Part shown: positions 1 to 8,075 of the stretch, one piece after another
Layout of the letters: the number at the start of each line of letters is the position of its first letter
Position numbering within the stretch: position 1 is the first letter of the stretch
From: Deltaproteobacteria bacterium
GTDB taxonomy: Bacteria > Myxococcota > Kuafuiibacteriia > Kuafuiibacteriales > Kuafuiibacteriaceae
Assembly: GCA_016703535.1 (NCBI GenBank)
Contig: JADJBV010000001.1
Coordinates: forward strand, 5,756,001-5,820,000
Direction of reading: 5' to 3'
DNA: 64,000 nt
Notes under the pieces: generated by a model
Seen by the model: only the letters and a program-made list of their open reading frames with translations
Told to the model about the DNA's origin: nothing
Databases searched by the model: none
Position numbers and translations under genes: made by a program

Positions 1-2
1 CG

Positions 3-689
3 TTGGCGACGGCCTTGGATGCCTGGATCGAAACCGTCGGCCCCGAGCTGGGGTCGACCCGGCCTCGGGCCGACACTGAAGCTCGGCCCTTTAGCGGCGG
101 GGAGGCGATCCAGGGCCTCACCTTGTTGGAGTCGCCACCCCAACGTGCACCTCGCGTGCTGGCGTTGGTGTTGGGGGTGACCTTGGCGGGTGCCCTGGGG
201 TGGTGGGCTTGGCCGGAGTCTTCGCCTTCGGTGGAGGTGGCGCCGGCACCGCCCGCCGCGCCCGCGCCCACGCCCGCGCCACCCACTGGCACAACCATGG
301 ACCCCGCGATCGCTGAGCCTTCCCGGGCCGAACCGGGCCCGGAGCCCCAAGTCGCCGACCCCTCGCGGCGGACTCGACGCCGCCCTGCCAACAAGACCCC
401 GCCGACGGAATCCCCAGCTTCGTCGGTCGACGCCAAGGTGATGCCCGTGGAGGACTCGGAGACGCCGGAGTCGGAAGGCGCTCCGGGCGCGGAGGAGACG
501 CCTCCGATCGTCGAGGCCCCTCCTCTACCCCCGGAGTTGGCCCCGCCCGCGGTGGTCGAGGTGCAAGCGGCGAAAGTGGAGGTACCGCCGGCGGAGGCCC
601 CGCAGCGTCCGGCCGAGCCCCCCCATGCGCCGGTGGCGCCGGCGCCCCCCAAAAAGCCCGCGGCCAAAAAGCCCTTCGCCACGTTCTGA
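3..689 (+). CDS. C-terminal part of a membrane protein with a proline-rich tail (possible Ser/Thr kinase tail), 5' truncated
   Basis: The reading frame is open from the window edge, so the true start lies upstream and the first in-window TTG is not trusted. About 50 residues precede a single transmembrane segment (around residues 51-70, ending in WWAWP). A roughly 155-residue Pro/Ala/Glu-rich region follows and ends in a Lys/Pro-rich tail. This arrangement of cytoplasmic domain, one membrane span and low-complexity extracytoplasmic tail is common at the C-terminus of Hanks-type kinases in Myxococcota, and the two complete kinases in this window share it. No kinase motif is visible here, so the product is inferred. 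The stop lies 9 bases before the next gene, so the two are probably co-transcribed. Confidence 0.6.
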   Translation: MATALDAWIETVGPELGSTRPRADTEARPFSGGEAIQGLTLLESPPQRAPRVLALVLGVTLAGALGWWAWPESSPSVEVAPAPPAAPAPTPAPPTGTTMDPAIAEPSRAEPGPEPQVADPSRRTRRRPANKTPPTESPASSVDAKVMPVEDSETPESEGAPGAEETPPIVEAPPLPPELAPPAVVEVQAAKVEVPPAEAPQRPAEPPHAPVAPAPPKKPAAKKPFATF

Positions 690-698
690 GGTGCACCC

Positions 699-1727
699 GT
701 GCGGATTCGAAGGATCGGTCTGAGCCTGTTGTTCACCTTGTGGCCCGGGATCGCCGCGGCCTCTCCTTGGACTTTGCCCGCCGGGCGTCTGCTGGTGCTC
801 GGCGGCTTTGACCTGCAAGAAGCCAACAGCGAGTTCATCGATGTGGGCCCGGTGCGATCTTTCCCGCTCCGCGGCGAATATTTGGCCTCCAGCTTCACCT
901 TGGGCGCGCGCCTCGGGATCACCGATCGCTTCGAGTTGGAGGCCAGTTTGCCGTTTCGTTTGTTGGCCTATCGTTCGGATCCGGTGTTGTTTTTGGGGAG
1001 CACCGGCGATTCGCTGGACTCCTTTCAGGACAACATCATCGACCTCTCCCAGACCAACGGCGGCGTGGGTGACCTCAACCTGGCCGGCCGTTATCGGCTT
1101 TTTTCCGGGGCTTTTTTGGTGACCAGCGAGGTTCGAATCAAAGCCCCGACCGGCTACCGGGGCCCGGCCGGGACCTTCGGGGTCGACCCGCGCACCGTCG
1201 AAGACTTTACGTCCGCGGTCGGAGAGGTGGTCCGGCCCGATCGGGTGGAGGACGACGTGACCTTGGGCGACGCCCAGCTCGATCTCTCGGGATCACTGTT
1301 GGTGGGCGCGGCCTTCGACAGCGGCGCCTTCTTGCGGGCCGGGGTCGGCTACAACCTGCGGCTCGGCGGCGCCGGGGATCAGCTGCTGAGCGACGTCCGT
1401 TTTGGCCAAGCGGTGGGCGAGTCGTTGTTGATCTACGCCGGTGGACAGTTGGCCTTCAGCGTTCAAGCCGGCGACTCGATCGGCGTGACGGTGGCGGCGG
1501 TGGATCCGGACTTGCCGGCCCAGGACTACGGCGGGCTCACCAACCTGCGCCCGACCACCAAACGTTTGGCCACCGACAGCCTGGAGGTCGGTGGTGGTTT
1601 GATCTGGCGGGTCGGCGACGCGACCGAGGTCAACGTCGGTTATCAGCGGGTGATCTGGGGGCGGCAGGTCGCGGCCACCAACACGGTTTCGGTCGGCTTG
1701 GCCTTGGCCTTGGAGCTCACGAACTAG
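699..1727 (+). CDS. Predicted outer-membrane beta-barrel protein
   Basis: The 342-residue protein has a clear signal peptide (MRIRRIGLSLLFTLWPGIAAA, cleaved near ASP). The mature part is rich in alternating aromatic/aliphatic and polar residues. Repeated patterns such as 'FTLGARLGITDRFELEASLP', 'FLRAGVGYNLRLG' and 'TEVNVGYQRVIWG' look like antiparallel outer-membrane strands, as in the phenol-degradation MetA/transporter-like barrel group. The GTG start is supported by GAGGTG six bases upstream. Its last 11 bases overlap the convergent tatA gene. The substrate cannot be told from sequence. Confidence 0.75.
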   Translation: MRIRRIGLSLLFTLWPGIAAASPWTLPAGRLLVLGGFDLQEANSEFIDVGPVRSFPLRGEYLASSFTLGARLGITDRFELEASLPFRLLAYRSDPVLFLGSTGDSLDSFQDNIIDLSQTNGGVGDLNLAGRYRLFSGAFLVTSEVRIKAPTGYRGPAGTFGVDPRTVEDFTSAVGEVVRPDRVEDDVTLGDAQLDLSGSLLVGAAFDSGAFLRAGVGYNLRLGGAGDQLLSDVRFGQAVGESLLIYAGGQLAFSVQAGDSIGVTVAAVDPDLPAQDYGGLTNLRPTTKRLATDSLEVGGGLIWRVGDATEVNVGYQRVIWGRQVAATNTVSVGLALALELTN

Positions 1728-1941
1728 GAGGAGGCTCGCCTGCGGGCGGGTGCTTGGGTTCGTCGTTGGGTGGCAACTTCTTGGGCGTTACGTCGATCTC
1801 GTTGTCGCCCTTCAGGCTCTTCTTGAAGTTGCGGACGGCCCGGCCGAGACCATCACCGATCTGGGGCAGTCGCCCGGCGCCCAGCACCAAAGCGACCACA
1901 AACAGGATGATCAAGGCCTCTTGGATGTTGACGCCACACAC
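1717..1941 (-). CDS. tatA: Twin-arginine translocase subunit TatA/TatE family
   Basis: The 74-residue protein has the TatA plan. A short N-terminal membrane helix (IQEALIILFVVALVLGAGRLPQIG) is followed by the hinge and amphipathic helix (GLGRAVRNFKKSLKG), then a polar Pro-rich tail. TatA forms the protein-conducting oligomer of the Tat pathway, which exports folded proteins carrying RR signal peptides. The GTG start has AAGG about 7 bases upstream. The gene is 3.4 kb from a tatB-like/tatC pair on the same strand, separated by a zinc-ribbon gene, phaR and a TetR gene. The Tat genes are therefore clustered but not in one operon. Confidence 0.88.
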   Translation of the reverse strand: MCGVNIQEALIILFVVALVLGAGRLPQIGDGLGRAVRNFKKSLKGDNEIDVTPKKLPPNDEPKHPPAGEPPPSS

Positions 1942-1968
1942 GGTGCGCCTTGGACGCTAGCAGAAGTT

Positions 1969-3585
1969 TCAGCGTCCGTCGCTCGTGACGACCGGCGGGG
2001 TGAACTCGACCCGAAAGGCCTCGCTCTCCAGGCCCGCCGCGGCTCGCGGAAACACCACCATGAACGGCCGCTCCTGTCCGGGGGCCAGCGCCTTCCAGCC
2101 CTCGGGCTCTTTGCTCAAGGCGGCGGCCCAAGCGTTCTGCAGGTCGTCGGCCGAGGTGATCTTGGCCAGGTCGCCGGGGCTGAGCTCGAGGCCGAGGGGG
2201 GCCCGCTGCCGCTCCTTGATCGTGTCGCCCTCGAGGACCAACACCACCACGTCGAGGCCCTGATAGGCCTGAGCGCTGGTGTTTTCGGCGTGGCCGGTGA
2301 CCACCAAGACCCCCGCGGAGCCGTCGGCGGGATAACGGGTGACGATCGGATCGACCGCGCGGACGGCCGCGATGCCCTCGGGCAACAAGGTCGTGGCGCC
2401 GGCGCCGCTCAAGATGGGCTCGAGCGAACGCAGCTCGAAGGCCCGCACCAGATCGGGGGCCAGGCCGGGGTACACGAACAACGCGATCCCCAGGCCGATG
2501 GCGATGCCGAGCAACGTCGGCCAACGCCGGACCCGGTGTTCCAGCTGGGGCAAGGAAGGCACGGTGGCGGCCCGCGGGCGCGCCGTGACCCGCTGGGGCA
2601 AGGCGTCGACCGCGTGGGCGGTGGCCTCCAACTGGCCGAAGGGATCGGCGCCCTCCGGCGCAACGGCCGCCTTGCCGAGATCGATGCGCGCCAAGATCTC
2701 GTTGGCGGCGGTCGACTTGTTGGCGTTCGGATCAAAACCTTCGGCGGCGTGAAACGGTGAACTCCGAGGCCCGTCGAGATCGATGCCGGCGAAGGGATCG
2801 TCGGCCAAGGCCGGGGACGGACCATCCAAAACCGGCGCACCCAGGTCCGAAGTGGGCGGGGGCGGCGGGAAGCCCGCGCCAAAATCATCCCCCAGGCCGT
2901 GCAGGTTCATCTCGGTGGCCGCGCCGCCGACCTCGGGGGCGTCTTCGTCCCGGGCCAAGGAGGCCAAAAGATCCGGCGGGGGCGGGAAACGCACCGAAGG
3001 GTCCGGATCGGTGACCGCCTTGGGGATTGCCATGGGGACCGGGCGGGCCCCGGACGGGGTCTTGGGGCTGGCGTTCGGGCCGGGGAAGGACGGGAGGTTG
3101 GCGTCGCTCGCCGCCGGCTTGGGGAGGTTCGAGAGTTTGGTCTGGATGGTCCGGGCCTCGGAGAAGTCGGGGATCGCCGGGGTCGGAGGCAAGGGCGGCG
3201 GAGGAGGCGGAGGTGCGCCCCCAAAACCCAGGGCGGCGGCCAACTGCTGGCTGGAGGTTGCGGCCGGCGGGATCGAAGGCAACGCCGAAGGCCTTGGGCC
3301 CAAAAGCCCGGGAATTGCGGACTGTTCCGTGGATCTGGATGGAAAGCCGGTCCAGCTCGGCAGGTCCGGATCACTGCCTTGGGTGCTGGCGGCCAGCGAC
3401 GCCAGGGCGGCGGTGTCGACCCGGGCCGTATCCGGGCCTCGGGACGGCGGGCTGGCCACCTGGCCCCCGGTACGCACGACGAAGACGTGGGCGCACCGGC
3501 TGCAGCGGACCTTCACCCCGGTGTCGGTCAGCTTCTCGTCGGCGATCCGGAACTTCGTCTTGCACTTCTCGCACTGGACGATCAT
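1969..3585 (-). CDS. MJ0042-type zinc-ribbon membrane protein with DUF3426-like domain
   Basis: The 538-residue protein opens with a zinc ribbon, MIVQCEKCKTKFRIADEK then VRCSRCAHVF: two CxxC pairs spaced as in the MJ0042/zinc_ribbon_5 family. About 320 residues of Pro/Ala-rich linker follow. A single transmembrane helix lies near residues 355-375 (LLGIAIGLGIALFVYPG). The C-terminal 150 residues resemble DUF3426 ('VVTGHAENTSAQAYQGLDVV'). I chose the ATG at 3585 because the zinc ribbon begins there; the longer frame upstream has no family similarity and runs into the divergent phaR gene. Function is unknown; such proteins are common in delta-proteobacteria. Confidence 0.8.
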   Translation of the reverse strand: MIVQCEKCKTKFRIADEKLTDTGVKVRCSRCAHVFVVRTGGQVASPPSRGPDTARVDTAALASLAASTQGSDPDLPSWTGFPSRSTEQSAIPGLLGPRPSALPSIPPAATSSQQLAAALGFGGAPPPPPPPLPPTPAIPDFSEARTIQTKLSNLPKPAASDANLPSFPGPNASPKTPSGARPVPMAIPKAVTDPDPSVRFPPPPDLLASLARDEDAPEVGGAATEMNLHGLGDDFGAGFPPPPPTSDLGAPVLDGPSPALADDPFAGIDLDGPRSSPFHAAEGFDPNANKSTAANEILARIDLGKAAVAPEGADPFGQLEATAHAVDALPQRVTARPRAATVPSLPQLEHRVRRWPTLLGIAIGLGIALFVYPGLAPDLVRAFELRSLEPILSGAGATTLLPEGIAAVRAVDPIVTRYPADGSAGVLVVTGHAENTSAQAYQGLDVVVLVLEGDTIKERQRAPLGLELSPGDLAKITSADDLQNAWAAALSKEPEGWKALAPGQERPFMVVFPRAAAGLESEAFRVEFTPPVVTSDGR

Positions 3586-3656
3586 GGAGCGCCCCCGGAG
3601 CATAAGGCCGAGCCAGGAAGACGAGCAAGAAAGCCCCAATCCGGGGTAGGCTCGGA

Positions 3657-3684
3657 TTGACACACCGGACGGGCGCGTGAGAAT
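3657..3684 (+). promoter_or_regulatory. Candidate sigma70 promoter of phaR
   Basis: A perfect TTGACA (3657-3662) is followed after 16 bases by GAGAAT (3679-3684, 4 of 6 to TATAAT). It lies 15 bases before the phaR ATG, and AGGG sits before that ATG. The very short implied leader makes the exact start of transcription uncertain. Confidence 0.4.
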
Positions 3685-3699
3685 CGGCCAGGGAAAATC

Positions 3700-4449
3700 A
3701 TGAGCACTGAGCCACAGGACGAGCCGCAACCGACGGCCAGCGCTCCCAAAGCGCCCAAAGTGATCAAGCGGTACTCCAACCGCAAGTTGTATGACACAGA
3801 GCGTAGCAAGTACGTCACGCTCGACGAGATCGCCCGGATGATCAAGGTGGGCGAAGAAGTCACGATCATCGACAACGAGACCAAAGAGGACCTGACCTCG
3901 GTCACGCTCACCCAGATCATCTACGAAGAAGAGAAGCGTGAGAGTCGCATGCCCTTGGCGATGCTCCGCAATCTGATCCAGACCGGCGGTAGCACCCTCT
4001 CCGAGTTCCTGGATCGTTCGGTCAAGACGCCGGTCGCCGAGATGCGGGACAGCGTCGAAAAGAGCGTCGAAAAGAGCGTCGAAGAGCTGAACAAACTCCG
4101 GGACGCGGCGACGCGGAGCGTCAATGAGCTGACCGACTCAGCGCGTCGAATGTTCAGCCGGGAAGAGCGCAAGGCCGAAGAGTTCAAGAAGGCTGTCCAG
4201 GTTTTGTTCGATCATTTGGAGGAGCGGGTCGACGCCCGGATCACCGACATCCAGGCGACCCTCGCCCACTTGGATGGAAACGGCCCGGCGGCCCCCGGCG
4301 AAGACCCCGCCACCGGCCCGGCCGAACCTGAGGTCCGCTCCGAGACCACCCAGACCTTCAAGGTCGGGGACCACGTCGAGATGTTGCGGGAGCGCCTGAA
4401 GGTCCTGGAAGAGAAGGTCGCGGCCCTCAAGAAGCTCGACCCGAAGTGA
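3700..4449 (+). CDS. phaR: PhaR-like polyhydroxyalkanoate synthesis regulator
   Basis: Of 249 residues, 21-80 match the PHB accumulation regulator DNA-binding domain (VIKRYSNRKLYDTERSKYVT, with LDEIARMIKVGEEVTIIDNE). In the family this domain binds DNA and PHB granules and represses phasin synthesis. The C-terminal half is long, charged and helical, with likely coiled coils near residues 110-200 and 218-245. It contains a 12-base triplication around 4052-4087 encoding SVEK/SVEK/SVEE. AGGG lies eight bases before the ATG. The gene is divergent from the zinc-ribbon gene and convergent with tetR. No PHA synthase is in the window, so the target is inferred from the family. Confidence 0.82.
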   Translation: MSTEPQDEPQPTASAPKAPKVIKRYSNRKLYDTERSKYVTLDEIARMIKVGEEVTIIDNETKEDLTSVTLTQIIYEEEKRESRMPLAMLRNLIQTGGSTLSEFLDRSVKTPVAEMRDSVEKSVEKSVEELNKLRDAATRSVNELTDSARRMFSREERKAEEFKKAVQVLFDHLEERVDARITDIQATLAHLDGNGPAAPGEDPATGPAEPEVRSETTQTFKVGDHVEMLRERLKVLEEKVAALKKLDPK

Positions 4450-4452
4450 CGC

Positions 4453-5052
4453 CTACTCGGGGCGCCTCATCAGGCCCCCGAGCAAGATGTCGATCCCAAC
4501 CGCCAGATAGCGGGAGATCTCCATGGGGAAGCGGAGCGCCGTGAGGCCCTCCACGCCGTCGAGGAGCGCCTTGAGGATGGCCGCCACCACCTGGGAGTCG
4601 ACGGGCCGCAGGACACCCTCCGCCACGCCCTGATCGATCAACTTGGCGATCTCGACGATATACGCCGACTGCATCTCGAGGAGCTTTTTGGCCAAGGCCT
4701 CATCGCGGAGGGCCATCTCTCCCATCACCACAAAAAAGCGCGGCGCGTCCGGGGCACCCTGGAAATACTCCAGGTAGTGCATGCCGAGGATCTGCATCTT
4801 TTCGGCGATCGGCGCGGCGCCTTGGCTGACGCCCTGGAGGAACGTCATGGAGCGCGTGTACTCCTCCTCGACCAAGCTGGCGAAGACCTCTTGCTTGGAC
4901 TTGAAGTGAAAGTAGACGCCGCCCTTGGACAGGTTGGCGGCGGCCGCGATGTCGTCCATACGCGTCGGGTGATAGCCGTTTTCGATGAAGCAGCGACGGG
5001 CCGCAGACAAGATCTGTTCGCGTCGGGCTTGCTCAGGCAGATGGCGGGTCAT
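4453..5052 (-). CDS. TetR/AcrR family transcriptional regulator
   Basis: The 199-residue protein has a typical N-terminal helix-turn-helix: REQILSAARRCFIENGYHPT followed by MDDIAAAANLSKGGVYFHFK. The C-terminal ligand-binding domain is diverged, as is usual for the family. It ends three bases from the convergent phaR stop and lies 66 bases upstream (in space) of the tatC stop. It has no obvious adjacent target gene, so its regulon and ligand cannot be told. Confidence 0.88.
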   Translation of the reverse strand: MTRHLPEQARREQILSAARRCFIENGYHPTRMDDIAAAANLSKGGVYFHFKSKQEVFASLVEEEYTRSMTFLQGVSQGAAPIAEKMQILGMHYLEYFQGAPDAPRFFVVMGEMALRDEALAKKLLEMQSAYIVEIAKLIDQGVAEGVLRPVDSQVVAAILKALLDGVEGLTALRFPMEISRYLAVGIDILLGGLMRRPE

Positions 5053-5118
5053 GACAAAAGCGGTCGGAGCTTCCCACGGGCTGCTGACGCCGTAAAGCGG
5101 AGAGCGGGGCCGTGGGCC

Positions 5119-6294
5119 TCAGGCGCCGCCGGCGGTCACCGGCTCGGCCTCGGCGGCCGCGGCCCGTTTTTTCCCGACCACAACCGCCGCGAGGATCCCC
5201 AACTCGTAGAAGATCACCAGCGGGACCGACATCAAGGTCTGGGAGATCGGATCGGCCGGGGTCAACACCGCGCCGATCACGAAGGAGAGGACGATGGCGT
5301 ATTTGCGCCAGCGCCGCAGGCCCTCGGCGGTCACCACCCCCACCGCCGCCAACATGGCGATGATCAGCGGCGTCTCGAAGACCACCCCAAAGGCCAAGGT
5401 CATCTGAAAGAGGATCGAGAGGTAGTTGTCGACGGTGAAGGTGCCCTCGAGTGAAGCCGGCATCATCTGGTTCACCAACACGTCGAACATGATCGGGAAC
5501 ATGACGTAGTAGGCGAAGAGCCCGCCGCCGATGAAGAGGGCCGAGGCGCTGACCACCAAGGGCACCACCATCTGCTTTTCGCGGCGATAAAGGCCCGGCG
5601 CGACGAACTGCCAGATCTGGAAGATCCAGATGGGGCACGCTAAAAAGAGGCCCACCACCAGGCCCACCTTCAAGTAGGCGAAGAAGGGATCGAGGGGCGA
5701 AAGCACCACCAACTTCTGGGCGCCATAACTTTTGCCGGCGGCCGAGGCAGCCCGGCGCACCAGGCGCTCCAGCACCACGGGCCGCGGAGGATCGATGACC
5801 ACCGCCGCACCTTCCAGCTGTAGATCAGCGACCAGCGGATCTTGGGCGCTCTTCACCAGGTAGACCACCGAAGGTTGGGGATCGAGGCCCTCGAGCACGT
5901 CGGAGACCAAGGCCCCGTCGGCGCCGATGGCGTTGGTGTCGACCAAGATCAGATCGATGGGGCGACGTTCGGCGATGGCGGCCTTGGCCAGCGGCGCGAT
6001 CTCTCCAAGGTTGGCGACTCGCCCCCGGAAGTGGACCAGCTTGCTGTCTTCCAGCCCCTTCTCGAGCCGATCGGCGGCCTCTCCTTCGACGTGGAGCAAG
6101 ATGGTCTCGACGCGACTGCGATCCGAGAGCACGTCGTTAAGCGGCTTGATCGAGTAGTCGAGGATGTCCGACGAAAAAAACAAGGCCACGCTGGTGGTGG
6201 CCATGACCGCCAGGAGCGACTTGAGGAGCCGCATCCGCAGCTCCGTCAGGTGCTCCAGCAGGGTGTACTTGGTGTCGTCGAGCCCGATGTTCAT
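5119..6294 (-). CDS. tatC: Sec-independent protein translocase TatC with a receiver-like insertion
   Basis: TatC is the multispanning receptor for twin-arginine signal peptides. The N-terminal motif (LLEHLTELRMRLLKSL), helix 1 (25-41), and the region from LSPLDPFFAYLKVG (198 on) through the remaining helices align well with the family, including VAPGLYRREK and LTPADPISQ. At 391 residues it is about 140 longer than usual. The excess lies at residues about 58-197, between helices 1 and 2, which is the first periplasmic loop. The insert alternates predicted strands and helices like a response-regulator receiver (IDLILVDTN, PSVVYLVKS, AAVVIDPP). The Asp at residue 119 falls in the acceptor position, but the beta-5 Lys is replaced by Asp-168. 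It is 16 bases downstream of the tatB-like gene. Confidence 0.88.
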   Translation of the reverse strand: MNIGLDDTKYTLLEHLTELRMRLLKSLLAVMATTSVALFFSSDILDYSIKPLNDVLSDRSRVETILLHVEGEAADRLEKGLEDSKLVHFRGRVANLGEIAPLAKAAIAERRPIDLILVDTNAIGADGALVSDVLEGLDPQPSVVYLVKSAQDPLVADLQLEGAAVVIDPPRPVVLERLVRRAASAAGKSYGAQKLVVLSPLDPFFAYLKVGLVVGLFLACPIWIFQIWQFVAPGLYRREKQMVVPLVVSASALFIGGGLFAYYVMFPIMFDVLVNQMMPASLEGTFTVDNYLSILFQMTLAFGVVFETPLIIAMLAAVGVVTAEGLRRWRKYAIVLSFVIGAVLTPADPISQTLMSVPLVIFYELGILAAVVVGKKRAAAAEAEPVTAGGA

Positions 6295-6310
6295 GGGCGA
6301 GGCGAGCCGT

Positions 6311-6628
6311 TCACTTGGTCTCAGTGGTGGGCGGGGTCGAAGCGTCGGCCGGCGGGGTGGTGGTCACCGGCGGCGTGGTCACGGCGGCCCCGGCCGTCGG
6401 CGGCAGGATCTGGGCCGGGCTTTCGGTCGGTAGGTATGGGGGGTACTTGGGCGGCTCGGGTCGGTGCAGCTCGGTGGAGACCGTGTCCTTGAACTCCTCG
6501 GTCGCTTTCCGGAACTCCCGGAGGCCCTTGCCCAGATTTCTCGCGATCTCGGGGAGTTTGCTTGGCCCCAAGACCACCAGGGCGATGACCATGATGATCG
6601 CGATTTCCCAGAAGCTCAGCCCGAACAT
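6311..6628 (-). CDS. tatB: TatA/TatB family translocase subunit (TatB-like)
   Basis: The 105-residue protein starts MFGLSFWEIAIIMVIALVVL, then GPSKLPEIARNLGKGL and an amphipathic helix (REFRKATEEFKDTV). A 50-residue Pro/Thr-rich tail follows. Position directly before tatC, and the acidic residue at position 8 in the membrane helix, fit TatB, which escorts RR substrates to TatC. The GPSKLPE hinge is also compatible with TatA, so the B assignment rests mainly on context. It is divergent from pncB with a 94-base intergenic region. Confidence 0.8.
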   Translation of the reverse strand: MFGLSFWEIAIIMVIALVVLGPSKLPEIARNLGKGLREFRKATEEFKDTVSTELHRPEPPKYPPYLPTESPAQILPPTAGAAVTTPPVTTTPPADASTPPTTETK

Positions 6629-6683
6629 AACAACAGGCTAGCAGATTGGCCGCGGCTTCGTCTCGGTTCGAACCTCACCGGCC

Positions 6684-6712
6684 TTGACGAGGTTCGTCTT
6701 AGTGTATATACA
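6684..6712 (+). promoter_or_regulatory. Sigma70-like promoter of the NAD operon
   Basis: TTGACG (6684-6689) is separated by exactly 17 bases from TATACA (6707-6712). The predicted transcription start is about 6719, only four bases before the pncB ATG at 6723, so the message would be nearly leaderless. No Shine-Dalgarno is visible before that ATG, which agrees. Confidence 0.6.
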
Positions 6713-6720
6713 ACACTAAG
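6698..6720. promoter_or_regulatory. NrtR operator
   Basis: Perfect 8-base inverted repeat CTTAGTGT (6698-6705) and ACACTAAG (6713-6720) around a 7-base centre. The TTAGTGT half-site is of the kind known for NrtR, the NAD-metabolism repressor, and nrtR is the last gene of the operon it precedes. The operator covers the -10 element and start site, so binding would occlude polymerase. A second, shorter palindrome, TGTATATACA (6703-6712), is nested in its left part. Confidence 0.85.
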
Positions 6721-6722
6721 CA

Positions 6723-8063
6723 ATGCGAACCCCGGCGCTGATGACCGACCTTTACCAGCTGACGATGGCGGCCGGGTACTTCCGGCACGGCCTCCAGGAC
6801 AAGCGAGTCTCTTTCGAGCTCTTCGTCCGTCGCTTGCCCGAACACCGGCGATACCTGGTGATGGCCGGTTTGGAGACGGTCCTTGGGTACCTGCGAGAGC
6901 TGCGCTTCACCGAAGGCCAGATCGCCTACCTCCGGGAGGTCCCGGCGCTGCGCGGGGCATTTTCCTACGAGTTCGTCGAATACCTGCGGGACTTCCGCTT
7001 TCAAGGCGACGTCTGGGCCATGCCCGAGGGCACCGTGTGTTTTGCCCGGGAGCCTCTGCTCCGGATCACCGGCACCCTCCTCGAGACCCAGCTGGTCGAG
7101 ACCTTCCTCCTGTCGGCGATCAACACCGAGACCGGGGTCGCGAGCAAGGCCGCCCGGATCATGCAAGCCGCCGGGGACCGCCAGGTGCTGGAGTTCGGCA
7201 GCCGCCGCACCTCCCCAGAGGAGGCGGTGTTGTCGGCCCGGGCCGCCTACGTGGCCGGCTTTGCGGCGACCTCCAACGTGGAGGCCGGTTATCGCTTCGA
7301 CGTGCCGGTGGCCGGGACCGCGGCCCACTCCTGGACCATGTCCCACGCCAGCGAGGAGGAAGCCTTCACCCACTACGCCGACGCCTTCCCCAAACACACC
7401 TACTTGTTGGTCGACACCTACGACACCGTCGAAGGCACCCGTCGGGCCATCGCCGCCGCCGGCAGCCGCCTTAGGGGCGTGCGGCTCGACTCGGGGGACC
7501 TGCTCACCTTGTCCCGGGAGGTGCGGCGCCTCTTGGATGAAGCGGGCCTCACCGAAACCGAGATCATCGCCTCGGGCGATCTGGAGGAACACCGGATCAC
7601 CGAACTTCGCCGACAAGGGGCCCCGATCAACGGCTACGGCGTCGGCACCGAGTTGGTGCGGCCCAGCGACAGCCCGACCATCGGCGGCGTGTACAAGTTG
7701 GTCTACGACCACTCGGCGGATCGGCCGGTGGCCAAGTTGTCCGAGGGCAAGGAGACCTTGCCGGGACTGCACCAGGTCTACCGGATCAAGCGACACGGCA
7801 AAAGTGAACGAGACGTGGTCGGGACCTTGGCCGAGTTCCACGTCGACGCCGAGCCGTTGTTGGTCGAGTGGCTCCAGAAGGGCAAGTTGGTGCGGCCCTT
7901 GCCGACCTTGGCTCAGGTCCGGGCCACCGCTCGAAAAGAGTTGGCGGCCCTGCCGGACCGGCTGCACCGCCTGGATCCGGCCCGGCCCGAAGAGGCCTAC
8001 GAGGTCTCCATCAGCGACGGCTTGAGCAACCTGATCGGCGAAGTTCGCCGTCAACAACACTGA
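6723..8063 (+). CDS. pncB: Nicotinate phosphoribosyltransferase
   Basis: The enzyme makes nicotinate mononucleotide from nicotinate and PRPP (with ATP), the entry step of the Preiss-Handler NAD salvage route. The 446-residue protein has the family's N-terminal LMTDLYQLTMAAGYF, FGSRRTSP, the region with the histidine normally phosphorylated (TAAHSWTMSHASEEEAF), VRLDSGDL and YGVGTEL. The ATG at 6723 lies just after the NrtR operator. ATG 6741 (MTDLYQ) is an alternative start, also without a Shine-Dalgarno. It is the first gene of pncB-pncA-nadE-nrtR. Confidence 0.95.
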   Translation: MRTPALMTDLYQLTMAAGYFRHGLQDKRVSFELFVRRLPEHRRYLVMAGLETVLGYLRELRFTEGQIAYLREVPALRGAFSYEFVEYLRDFRFQGDVWAMPEGTVCFAREPLLRITGTLLETQLVETFLLSAINTETGVASKAARIMQAAGDRQVLEFGSRRTSPEEAVLSARAAYVAGFAATSNVEAGYRFDVPVAGTAAHSWTMSHASEEEAFTHYADAFPKHTYLLVDTYDTVEGTRRAIAAAGSRLRGVRLDSGDLLTLSREVRRLLDEAGLTETEIIASGDLEEHRITELRRQGAPINGYGVGTELVRPSDSPTIGGVYKLVYDHSADRPVAKLSEGKETLPGLHQVYRIKRHGKSERDVVGTLAEFHVDAEPLLVEWLQKGKLVRPLPTLAQVRATARKELAALPDRLHRLDPARPEEAYEVSISDGLSNLIGEVRRQQH

Positions 8064-8075
8064 GGAGCACCCGCC

